7,505 bases of DNA from Chloroflexota bacterium (GCA_023406965.1 JAEXTI010000031.1:1-7505); one strand, 5' to 3'; counted from the first letter of the stretch, positions 1-4,978 are shown. The notes: generated by a model not told the origin, from the sequence alone. Made by a program: numbers and translations.

Positions 1-176
1 CGGTAAAAACCAGCGTGTACATTTACCTGGTGCCGCTCGTCACCATCAGCGCCTCAGTGCTGGTGCTGCGCGAGCCGGTCACCCTGGTGGCTGGACTGGG
101 CATCGCTTTGATCCTGCTAGGCATGGCACTGTCGGAACAAAACAAGAAGGCCTCCCAGCAAGAGCCGGCGTCCTAA
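1..176 (+). CDS. DMT/EamA-family transporter, C-terminal fragment
   Basis: Only the last 57 codons are present; the gene enters from outside the window, with complete codons from base 3 and a TAA stop at 174-176. The peptide has the end of an EamA repeat: TSVYIYLVPLVT, a short polar turn with LREP, then a hydrophobic helix (VAGLGIALILLGMAL), followed by a charged cytoplasmic tail (SEQNKKASQQEPAS). The 'Y-L-P-hydrophobic...EP.T...G..LI..G' pattern is typical of the last two transmembrane segments of 10-TM drug/metabolite transporters. The substrate cannot be inferred. The next gene starts about 500 bases away behind its own promoter, so this gene is unlikely to share a transcript with infC. 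I see no hairpin with a T-run after the stop. Confidence 0.8.
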   Translation, partial: VKTSVYIYLVPLVTISASVLVLREPVTLVAGLGIALILLGMALSEQNKKASQQEPAS

Positions 177-205
177 ACAGATTGTCATACACCCGTAGCC
201 CGTAG

Positions 206-264
206 GTCGGCTTGAGCGGCTCTCCACGCCTATTCAACCGCCTTTTCCTCCAGCGAAAGCCGAC
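206..264. repeat. palindromic repeat-like element (GTCGGCTT / AAGCCGAC)
   Basis: GTCGGCTT at 206-213 is the exact reverse complement of AAGCCGAC at 257-264, separated by 43 bases. The flanking wording (CGTAGGTCGGCTTGAGC ... GCGAAAGCCGACAC) resembles the palindromic intergenic repeats found in many copies in some bacterial genomes. That resemblance is from memory; only one copy is present here. No T-run follows, so it is not a terminator. Confidence 0.4.
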
Positions 265-327
265 ACCCTTCACCTGGCGCCGGCAAACGGCCTTCATTTG
301 GTGCTCCTGGGCGCTCATCTATGGTAG

Positions 328-413
328 GGGCAGGTCTTTAACGCGGGCTACTCCCTCCGGTCAAACGAACTTTCAGCAGGCAAGGCGCCTGGGCATTCAC
401 GCAAGACCTGCCC
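328..413. repeat. inverted repeat, 11-bp arms (GGGCAGGTCTT / AAGACCTGCCC)
   Basis: GGGCAGGTCTT at 328-338 is perfectly complementary to AAGACCTGCCC at 403-413, with 64 bases between the arms. Perfect short arms around a non-coding core suit a MITE-like or REP-like element. No transposase or clear target-site duplication is visible. It could be a relic of a dispersed palindromic repeat. Confidence 0.45.
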
Positions 414-440
414 GGCTTGCCCATCTAATAGGTCGGCAAA

Positions 441-492
441 CGGCGAGGCCAAGCGGACAGGGTACACCCATGAGTCGCATCCCGCCTCGCCG
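441..492. repeat. inverted repeat, 9-bp arms (CGGCGAGGC / GCCTCGCCG)
   Basis: CGGCGAGGC at 441-449 is perfectly complementary to GCCTCGCCG at 484-492, with a 34-base loop that contains a smaller palindrome (GGGTACACCC). No T-run follows. It is the third palindrome in the same spacer, which suggests accumulated intergenic repeats rather than a single regulatory site. Confidence 0.35.
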
Positions 493-581
493 CCACAAGA
501 CAATACACAGACAGTGTACTCATAGCGCACCCTACGCATGGCAAGTTCCTGAGAAGGCTTTTCGATTCAATCGGCCAAAAG

Positions 582-611
582 TTGACGATTCTTGCTGATA
601 TATGGTATCAT
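582..611 (+). promoter_or_regulatory. sigma-70-type promoter of the infC operon
   Basis: A -35 box TTGACG (582-587) and a -10 box TATCAT (606-611) are separated by 18 bases. Each matches the consensus at 5 of 6 positions. Transcription would begin near 617-619, giving a leader of about 60 nt. That leader can form a small hairpin (CCCGT 624-628 with ACGGG 638-642) before the Shine-Dalgarno sequence. The position just upstream of the first gene of a translation operon fits well. Confidence 0.65.
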
Positions 612-662
612 CTAGCCATTAATCCCGTTTTAATCCGACGGGCATTGTTTCTATTTGATACT

Positions 663-669
663 AGGAGAG
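663..669 (+). promoter_or_regulatory. Shine-Dalgarno sequence that sets the AUC start of infC
   Basis: AGGAGAG at 663-669 lies 7 nt before ATC at 677. An in-frame TAG at 662-664 excludes any earlier start. The first in-frame ATG (707) has no purine-rich motif at a suitable distance (it is preceded by ACAATTTCGAGTCAATGAT). The ribosome binding site therefore points to the ATC. Confidence 0.75.
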
Positions 670-676
670 AAGAACT

Positions 677-1270
677 ATCAGTACGACACAATTTCGAGTC
701 AATGATATGATCCGGGTGCCGGAAGTCCGCTTGATCGGCCCCACGGGCGAAAATGTAGGCGTGGTGTCCACTTACGAAGCCATGCGCATCGCCCGAGACG
801 CAGAATTGGATCTGGTCGAGGTCGCCCCGGGGGCAACGCCGCCCGTTTGCCGGGTAATGGATTTTGGCAAATTCCTCTATGAACGCGCCAAAAAAGAACG
901 CGAAGCCAAAAAAGCCCAGACTCACATCGAAATCAAAGAGATCCGTCTGCGCCCCAAGACCAACGAGCATCACCGCTCCTTCAAAACGCGGGATGCCCGC
1001 CGCTGGCTGCTGGAAGGCAACAAAGTCAAGGTGACCGTTCGCTTCCGCGGTCGCGAGGTATCCTACCCGGAACTGGCTCTGGAAGATCTGCGCGATATCG
1101 CCCAGGAACTATCGGATCTGGCGACCATTGAGCAGCCCCCCGCCCTGGAAGGCCGCATGATGAGCATGCTGCTGACCCCCGCCAAACCTGGCAAGCGGAA
1201 AGGCGAAGCTCAACCCCAGGCTCAATCGAAGTCTGCTGAAAAAGAAGAAGAGAACGACGAAGAGAATTAA
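677..1270 (+). CDS. infC: translation initiation factor IF-3 (AUC start)
   Basis: IF3 binds the 30S subunit, prevents premature 50S joining and proofreads the start codon and initiator tRNA. From ATC at 677 the protein is 197 aa. The N-terminal domain (about residues 6-75) holds RVNDMIRVPEVRLI, EAMRIARDAELDLVEVA and PPVCRVMDFGKF. A basic linker helix follows (KKEREAKKA). The C-terminal domain (about 83-168) holds IKEIRLRP, the HHRSFKTRDARRWLLEGNKV segment and VRFRGREVSYPELALE. Beginning at the first ATG (707) would remove the conserved FRVND opening. The ATC has an AGGAGAG site 7 nt upstream. Non-AUG starts (AUU, AUC, AUA) are a known hallmark of infC and let IF3 repress its own translation; applying that here is inference. 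After the domain comes a charged tail, basic then acidic, ending EKEEENDEEN. The gene heads infC-rpmI-rplT. Confidence 0.96.
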   Translation: MSTTQFRVNDMIRVPEVRLIGPTGENVGVVSTYEAMRIARDAELDLVEVAPGATPPVCRVMDFGKFLYERAKKEREAKKAQTHIEIKEIRLRPKTNEHHRSFKTRDARRWLLEGNKVKVTVRFRGREVSYPELALEDLRDIAQELSDLATIEQPPALEGRMMSMLLTPAKPGKRKGEAQPQAQSKSAEKEEENDEEN

Positions 1271-1291
1271 CCTCTCCGTCTGATTAAAAAA

Positions 1292-1358
1292 GACCGCAAC
1301 AGGACTCGGCAAAAAGCCAATTCTGTTGTATAATCAGCGGTCGCGCGAGTTGACCGCT
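1292..1358 (+). promoter_or_regulatory. competing hairpins upstream of rpmI, candidate L20-type operator
   Basis: GCGGTC at 1337-1342 can pair upstream with GACCGC at 1292-1297, extended by AACAG 1298-1302 with CTGTT 1323-1327. It can also pair downstream as AGCGGTC 1336-1342 with GACCGCT 1352-1358 around a 9-nt loop. The two folds exclude each other and end about 18 nt before the rpmI ribosome binding site. In E. coli and Bacillus, L20 represses this operon by binding leader RNA. Whether this structure binds L20 is inference. A TATAAT at 1329-1334 lies within it but has no good -35. Confidence 0.4.
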
Positions 1359-1386
1359 CATATTTTGTGGTTTATAGGAGTTCGCT

Positions 1387-1617
1387 GTGCCACGCAAAGC
1401 TAAAGAAGGCAAATTCAAGATGAAGACCCACAAGGCAACCTCCAAACGGTTCCGCCTGACCGGGTCGGGCACGCTGGTACGCACGAAAGGCGGCAAGAGC
1501 CACTTGCGCCGCCGCACTGCAGAGCGCACCAAGGCCCTGTTCGCTGAGATGGTTCCCGTCCTGGGCGAGGGCATCATCAAGCGTGTCAAACGTCTGGCCC
1601 CTTACCTCAAGGACTAG
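1387..1617 (+). CDS. rpmI: 50S ribosomal protein L35
   Basis: L35 is a small, very basic protein of the large subunit that binds 23S rRNA. This one is 76 aa, slightly longer than the usual 64-66. It carries the family signature KMKTHKATSKRFRLTGSGTL (residues 11-30), a basic run GGKSHLRRRTAERTKAL, and the C-terminal KRVKRLAPYLKD. The start is GTG at 1387, with AGGAG at 1376-1380, 6 nt upstream. The in-frame ATG at 1420 would begin at the MKTHKA motif, but it has a weaker and more distant purine stretch and would lose the usual MPRK opening. The gene lies 116 bases after infC and 97 before rplT, the order conserved across bacteria. Confidence 0.95.
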   Translation: MPRKAKEGKFKMKTHKATSKRFRLTGSGTLVRTKGGKSHLRRRTAERTKALFAEMVPVLGEGIIKRVKRLAPYLKD

Positions 1618-1651
1618 GCAGACCCGCTATCGTCATCCGTTTTTTTAGTGC

Positions 1652-1708
1652 GGCCGTTGGGTGTTCGCAACAGGTGGAGACACCGGCGCCCAGGGGTGCG
1701 CAAAGGAG
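1652..1708 (+). promoter_or_regulatory. possible structured leader of rplT
   Basis: The 97-nt rpmI-rplT gap is unusually long for co-translated ribosomal genes and can fold. GCCG 1653-1656 plus GTGT 1661-1664 can pair with ACAC 1680-1683 plus CGGC 1684-1687. A second small hairpin, from about 1686 (GCGCCC) to 1701 (GGGTGCGC), ends right at the AAAGGAG ribosome binding site (1702-1708). The stems are short and imperfect, so this is a weak call. A role in coordinating L20 with L35 output is speculative. Confidence 0.25.
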
Positions 1709-1714
1709 TAATGT

Positions 1715-2065
1715 ATGGCTCGTGTAAAAGGAGGCCCCAAAGGCCACCTGCGTCACAAAAAAGTTTTGAAGATGAATCAAGGCTACTTTGGCAGCCGGCA
1801 CCGCTTGTTCAAGCGCGCCAACGAAGCAATGCTCAAGAGCCTGTGGTATTCGTTCCGCGACCGCCGCGCCCGCAAGCGCGATCTGCGCAAACTGTGGATC
1901 GCCCGCATCAACGCCGCGGCCCGCTTGAACGGACTCACCTACAGCCGCCTCGTGCATGGCATGAAAGTCGCTGGGATCACGCTCAATCGCAAGGTTTTAT
2001 CGAACCTGGCCATCCGCGACCCCCAGGCCTTCACCGCCGTGGTTGAGAAAGCCAAAGCCGCCTGA
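1715..2065 (+). CDS. rplT: 50S ribosomal protein L20
   Basis: L20 binds 23S rRNA early and is needed for 50S assembly; in several bacteria it also represses its own operon. The product is 116 aa, close to the normal 117-119. It starts [19 protein letters not shown], the basic extended N-terminal tail (about 1-58) that threads into rRNA, including [16 protein letters not shown] and [16 protein letters not shown]. The globular C-terminal domain (about 60-116) has [17 protein letters not shown] and [17 protein letters not shown] at 1715 has AAAGGAG (1702-1708) 6 nt upstream. The nearby ATG at 1711 is in another frame and was rejected. The gene is last in its operon and is followed by a strong terminator. 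Confidence 0.97.
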   Translation: MARVKGGPKGHLRHKKVLKMNQGYFGSRHRLFKRANEAMLKSLWYSFRDRRARKRDLRKLWIARINAAARLNGLTYSRLVHGMKVAGITLNRKVLSNLAIRDPQAFTAVVEKAKAA

Positions 2066-2095
2066 TAACCAGGCAGCGATAACTTCGGTCACTCG

Positions 2096-2137
2096 TTAGG
2101 CCCTAAGGGTTACAAAGCCCTTAGGGCCTAATTTTTT
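2096..2137 (+). terminator. Rho-independent terminator of infC-rpmI-rplT
   Basis: TTAGGCCCTAAGGG (2096-2109) pairs perfectly with CCCTTAGGGCCTAA (2118-2131), a 14-bp stem with an 8-nt loop, followed directly by six T (2132-2137). It lies 30 bases after the rplT stop. It also separates the ribosomal operon from the macro-domain operon, whose start codon is only 23 bases further on. Confidence 0.95.
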
Positions 2138-2148
2138 GACCTTCTGAT

Positions 2149-2154
2149 TATAAT
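2149..2154 (+). promoter_or_regulatory. -10 box placed for a leaderless mRNA
   Basis: A perfect TATAAT at 2149-2154 ends 6 bases before the ATG at 2161, so the predicted transcription start falls on or beside the start codon. No Shine-Dalgarno sequence precedes that ATG. The -35 position at 17-bp spacing (2126-2131, GCCTAA) lies in the terminator arm and does not match the consensus. TTGACC at 2136-2141 is only 7 bases from the -10, too close to pair with it. Confidence 0.5.
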
Positions 2155-2160
2155 AAAGTC

Positions 2161-2712
2161 ATGAACACCGTCGTCCTCACCCAATCCTTGTCCCCATCCA
2201 TGCGCCTCGAATTCGTTCTCGGCGATCTGACTGAGGAGAGCGTGGATGCCATCGTCAATGCTGCCAACACCCACCTTCAGCACGGCGGCGGCGTGGCCGG
2301 GGCCATCTCTCGGCGCGGCGGCCCTGCCATCCAGGCCGAATCGGATGCCTGGGTACGCGAACACGGACTCGTCACTCACGCGCGTCCCGCCTGGACCGGC
2401 GCAGGGAACCTGCCCTGCCGTTACATCATCCACGCCGTTGGTCCCATCTGGGGCCAGGGAGATGAGGAGCGCAAGCTGGCTGACTGTATCCGTGGCAGCC
2501 TGGACGTAGCCCATCAACTCAATCTGCACTCCATTGCCTTGCCTGCCATTTCCACCGGCATCTTCGGTTTTCCCAAGGACCGCGCCGCGAAGATCACCCT
2601 GCAAACCCTGCGCGAATGGGCAGGCCAACACCCTGACGGGTCGTTAGAATTGGTGCGCGTCACCATCATCGACCAGCCCACCCTTGATTTCTACCTGGAG
2701 GCCGCCGCGTGA
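2161..2712 (+). CDS. macro-domain protein (ADP-ribose binding, AF1521/MacroD-like)
   Basis: Macro domains bind ADP-ribose. Many hydrolyse O-acetyl-ADP-ribose or remove ADP-ribose from acidic residues of proteins. The 183-aa product is a single domain: GDLTEESVDAIVNAAN (21-36, with the adenine-contacting Asp22 and Asn36 region), HGGGVAGAI (41-49, the loop around the distal ribose), YIIHAVGPIW (88-97) and LPAISTGIFGFP (127-138, the diphosphate loop). The Gly-rich loop reads GGGVAG where YmdB-type enzymes have GGGVDG, so the Asp used by that class is absent. As I recall, archaeal AF1521 also has a non-Asp residue there. Start at ATG 2161 fits a leaderless transcript. The in-frame ATG at 2200 (Met14) would give a tighter domain start but has no ribosome binding site either. 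The stop overlaps the next gene by 4 nt. Confidence 0.9.
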   Translation: MNTVVLTQSLSPSMRLEFVLGDLTEESVDAIVNAANTHLQHGGGVAGAISRRGGPAIQAESDAWVREHGLVTHARPAWTGAGNLPCRYIIHAVGPIWGQGDEERKLADCIRGSLDVAHQLNLHSIALPAISTGIFGFPKDRAAKITLQTLREWAGQHPDGSLELVRVTIIDQPTLDFYLEAAA

Positions 2713-3491
2713 TCACATCTTCTCAAAACTCACGCCTGCAGCACGTCCGCGCACTGCTCACCCAGCGCAAGGATCGCGAGCATTTTGGTGAATTCGTTGT
2801 AGAAGGCGTCCGGCTGGTCGAGGAAGCTCTGGTGGGGGGCTGGCAGGCACGCTATTTGCTGTACACCGACGAACTCTCGGCGCGCGGCCAAAGCCTGGTG
2901 GAAAGTGCTCGCCGGCAAAATGTGGAGGCCGAGGGCGTCACCACGCACTTGATGAAAGGCCTTGGGGATACCGAAACGCCGCAGGGTCTCCTGGGCGTAT
3001 TTGTCCGCCGCGCACTGCCCTTCCCCGAAGCACCCAATTTACTCGTCGCCACCGATGCATTACGCGACCCCGGCAACCTGGGCACGCTTCTGCGCACAGC
3101 CGCCGCTGCGGGCGTGCAAGGCATTCTGCTCGGCCCAGGCACCACCGACCCCTTCAATCCCAAGGCTTTGCGCTCTGGCATGGGGGCCCATTTCCGTCTA
3201 CCCATGCAGAAAATGGATTGGCCCGCCATCGAAGCCCTGTGCCGCCCCGCCACCCAAATCTGGCTGGCTGAAGCAGCCGAGGGCACGCCCTGCTGGCAGG
3301 CCGACCTGCGCCGCCCGGTCACGCTCATTATCGGCGGTGAAGCCGATGGCGCCGGCCCCCAGGCCCGCGCCCTGGCCTCCGGCAATATCACCATTCCCAT
3401 GCCCGGCAGAAGCGAATCACTCAATGCCGCTGTTGCTGCCGCCATCTTGTTATTTGAAGTTGTCCGTCAGAGGAGTACACCGTCATCATGA
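2709..3491 (+). CDS. SpoU/TrmH-family RNA 2'-O-methyltransferase
   Basis: SPOUT-superfamily enzymes of this type transfer a methyl group from S-adenosylmethionine to a ribose 2'-OH in rRNA or tRNA, usually as dimers with a knotted SAM site. The 260-aa product has an N-terminal L30e-like substrate-binding domain (about 1-105, with FVVEGVRLVEEAL) and a C-terminal SpoU domain. Motif 1 is DALRDPGNLGTLLRTAAAAG (116-135, catalytic Arg129). NPKALRSGMGAHFRLP follows (150-165). Motif 2 is LIIGGEADGAG (206-216) and motif 3 is IPMPGRSESLNAAVAAAI (229-246). The architecture resembles RlmB and 23S rRNA methyltransferases such as TsnR; the target nucleotide cannot be read from sequence. The GTG start lies in GTGA, overlapping the macro-gene stop, and the gene ends in an ATGA overlap with the next gene. 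Both overlaps suggest translational coupling. Confidence 0.93.
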   Translation: MITSSQNSRLQHVRALLTQRKDREHFGEFVVEGVRLVEEALVGGWQARYLLYTDELSARGQSLVESARRQNVEAEGVTTHLMKGLGDTETPQGLLGVFVRRALPFPEAPNLLVATDALRDPGNLGTLLRTAAAAGVQGILLGPGTTDPFNPKALRSGMGAHFRLPMQKMDWPAIEALCRPATQIWLAEAAEGTPCWQADLRRPVTLIIGGEADGAGPQARALASGNITIPMPGRSESLNAAVAAAILLFEVVRQRSTPSS

Positions 3492-4705
3492 AAGTTCGCT
3501 CAGTCACCTGCTTCTTCGACCCGCGTTCTTCGCAGGCCTACCGCCATCTCGACACCCTCTCCGCCTTGGCCCTCGATGCCGTCAGCCTTTACGGTGCTGC
3601 CGGGATCGAGGTGCAAACCACCCGCCTGGCCACCGTGCCCTTTCCCCTGCTCTACCAGACCGAGGACCTGCCCGCCGCCGTGCATCTGGCACAAACCCTG
3701 GAAACCGATGCCGCCGAACGCGGCTTCACCTACCTTTCCCTTGGCCCGGCCCTGCCCGCTTACCCTGCCAGCTTTGAACTGGTCGTGCCTATCCTGGCTG
3801 CCACCCGGAATGTCTTTCTCACCGGCATGATTGCCACCCCCAGCGAGGGCCTCTCGCTGCCTGCCGCGCGCGCCTGTGCCCAAATCATCACCCAGGCGGT
3901 GAGCCTGGAGCCGGAAGGCTTTGCCAACCTGCGCTTTGCCGCCCTGGCCAACCTCAACGCCCACGGGCCTTTCTTCCCCGGCTCCTTCCACGCCGGTGAA
4001 CGCCCCGGCTTTGCCCTGGCGGTGGAATGCGCCGATCTGGTGCTGGACGCCTTTCGCAAGTCGCCCACGCTGGCTGATGCCCGCCAAAGGCTGGTCACCG
4101 TCCTGGAAGATCAAGCCTCCGCCCTCACCGCCCGCGCTGTGCATCTGTCTCAACAATACAACCTTGACTTCTACGGCATCGACTTCTCCCCCGCGCCCTA
4201 TCCGCAAGATTGGTGTTCGCTGGGTGCCGCCATCGAGCAGCTCGGCCCTTCCGCGTTGGGATTAAGCGGCTCACTGGCTGCCGCAGCCTTCGTGGCCGAC
4301 AGCCTGGATCGGGGCCGATGGCTGCGCGTGGGCTTCAACGGCCTCATGCTGCCTGTGCTCGAAGATTCGCGCCTGGCCAAACGGGCCGCCGAGGGTACGC
4401 TGACGCTCAAGGACCTGCTGCTGTACTCGGCAGTGTGCGGCTGCGGGCTGGATACCGTCCCCCTCCCCGGCGATGCCACCGCCGAGCAGCTCACCGGCGT
4501 GTTGCTGGATATGGGCGCGCTGGCCTTGCGCCTGAATAAGCCCCTGGTGGCTCGCCTCATGCCCGTGCCCGGCAAAGCCGCCGGCGATGCGACCGGCTTC
4601 GACTTTGAGTTCTTTGCCAACAGCCGCGTCCTGGCCCTGGACGCGGCCCCGTTACAAAGAGGGCTTGCCGGCGACGAAAGCCTTGCCATCAAACCCCGAA
4701 GTTAG
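3488..4705 (+). CDS. DUF711 family protein
   Basis: The 405-aa product matches the DUF711 family, which is said to share a barrel fold related to pyruvate formate-lyase-like enzymes; its reaction is unknown. Recognisable segments are MKVRSVTCFF at the N-terminus, NLRFAALANLNAHGPFFPGS (147-166) followed by FALAVECADLVLDAF (175-189), YGIDFSPAPYP (229-239), GFNGLMLPVLEDSRLAKR (282-299), the hallmark CGCGLDTVPLPGDAT (317-331) and VARLMPVPGKAAGD...FDFEFFANSRVL (354-382). There is no signal peptide or membrane segment, so it is probably cytoplasmic. ATG at 3488 overlaps the methyltransferase stop. AGAGGAG at 3469-3475 is 12 nt upstream, rather far, so coupled re-initiation may matter. The coding strand is strikingly C-rich, with many C-ending codons, which opens long shadow frames. 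It is last in its operon. Confidence 0.88.
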   Translation: MKVRSVTCFFDPRSSQAYRHLDTLSALALDAVSLYGAAGIEVQTTRLATVPFPLLYQTEDLPAAVHLAQTLETDAAERGFTYLSLGPALPAYPASFELVVPILAATRNVFLTGMIATPSEGLSLPAARACAQIITQAVSLEPEGFANLRFAALANLNAHGPFFPGSFHAGERPGFALAVECADLVLDAFRKSPTLADARQRLVTVLEDQASALTARAVHLSQQYNLDFYGIDFSPAPYPQDWCSLGAAIEQLGPSALGLSGSLAAAAFVADSLDRGRWLRVGFNGLMLPVLEDSRLAKRAAEGTLTLKDLLLYSAVCGCGLDTVPLPGDATAEQLTGVLLDMGALALRLNKPLVARLMPVPGKAAGDATGFDFEFFANSRVLALDAAPLQRGLAGDESLAIKPRS

Positions 4706-4715
4706 AAGCATATAC

Positions 4716-4767
4716 GTCACAAAACAGGCAATGCGACGCGTTTGCGTCGCATTGCCTGTTTTGTGAC
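4716..4767 (+). terminator. terminator of the macro-methyltransferase-DUF711 operon (24-bp perfect palindrome)
   Basis: The 24 bases 4716-4739 are perfectly complementary to 4744-4767 around a GTTT loop. The GC-rich core (GGCAATGCGACGC, 4727-4739, with 4744-4756) is followed by TGTTTTG, a U-rich tract inside the distal stem. Because the arms are symmetric, the opposite strand has the same tail, so it could stop transcripts from both directions. It starts 11 bases after the DUF711 stop, in a convergent gap. Confidence 0.8.
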
Positions 4768-4770
4768 AAT

Positions 4771-4817
4771 TAAAAACCGGGCCTCGCCGCTGGATGGGTA
4801 AGTGCGGCAAGGCCCGG
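4771..4817 (-). terminator. Rho-independent terminator for the ftsZ side
   Basis: Read on the - strand, CCGGGCCTTGCCGC (4817-4804) pairs with GCGGCGAGGCCCGG (4790-4777) and is followed by TTTTTA (4776-4771). All 14 positions pair in the - strand RNA, one as a U-G wobble. The same position is a C-A mismatch in + strand RNA, which supports - strand function. It lies about 160-200 bases downstream of the ftsZ stop. Confidence 0.85.
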
Positions 4818-4978
4818 ACACAGCCCGGCAGGCAGGGAATTCCTGCTCAGGCCCCCGTAAGTATGGCAAACCAGGACGACAGACAGTCTACCGCTAAATT
4901 CTAGCGACTGTCCAACCCCGAGGCGGGTCCCCTTACCCGCCCCGGCTTACTGGGGACAATCTTCCTAGAACATCGCGC
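4818..4978 (-). other. structured 3' region of the ftsZ transcript
   Basis: Between the ftsZ stop and its terminator, several hairpins can form. GGCGGGT 4922-4928 pairs with ACCCGCC 4935-4941 around a 6-nt loop. GTCCCC 4927-4932 can instead pair with GGGGAC 4952-4957, so these two exclude each other. GACAGT 4882-4887 plus CGCTA 4892-4896 pair with TAGCG 4902-4906 plus ACTGTC 4907-4912. GCAGG 4832-4836 pairs with CCTGC 4842-4846. No open frame or known RNA family was recognised. It may be an RNA-stability element or a small RNA made from the mRNA end; neither is shown. Confidence 0.35.

Larger units (their letters stand above)
177..581. other. gene-free spacer rich in palindromic sequence
   Basis: About 400 bases lie between the transporter stop and the infC promoter. 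Open frames exist on both strands (for example 212-598 on + and 318-79 on -), but their peptides are rich in Arg, Pro and Cys, have no recognisable domain and lack a ribosome binding site. I read the region as non-coding. It carries three separate inverted repeats (206-264, 328-413, 441-492), listed individually, and a small one at 504-518 (TACAC/GTGTA). No tRNA or known structured RNA was recognised. Confidence 0.55.

Noticed and set aside
212..598. 128-aa open frame on + (and 79-318 on -) in the spacer before infC
   Set aside because: No domain, no Shine-Dalgarno sequence and odd composition; the region is full of palindromes and overlaps the infC promoter.
541..600. tRNA-like TTCGATTC motif
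   Set aside because: No flanking T-stem, anticodon arm or acceptor stem can be built around it.
1329..1334. TATAAT as a separate rpmI-rplT promoter
   Set aside because: No acceptable -35 at 16-18 bases, no extended -10, and the hexamer lies in a candidate RNA structure. An internal promoter remains possible but unsupported.
1711..1713. ATG at 1711 as the rplT start
   Set aside because: It is out of frame with L20; ATG 1715 has the right spacing and gives the conserved MARVK start.
2136..2154. TTGACC plus TATAAT as a complete promoter
   Set aside because: The spacer is only 7 bases, far from the 16-18 needed; only the TATAAT was kept.
2962..3777. 271-aa open frame on + across the methyltransferase and DUF711
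   Set aside because: It is a shifted frame over two well-supported overlapping genes. Its product is a Pro/Ala/Cys-rich string typical of a shadow frame in C-rich DNA.
3500..4207. 235-aa open frame on - opposite DUF711
   Set aside because: Gly-rich antisense shadow with no ribosome binding site or domain. The + strand product shows the DUF711 signatures.
4777..4957. 6S RNA, RNase P RNA or SRP RNA on the - strand
   Set aside because: The size and folding prompted the check, but I found no closing long-range stem, no RNase P core motifs and no SRP GGAA tetraloop context.
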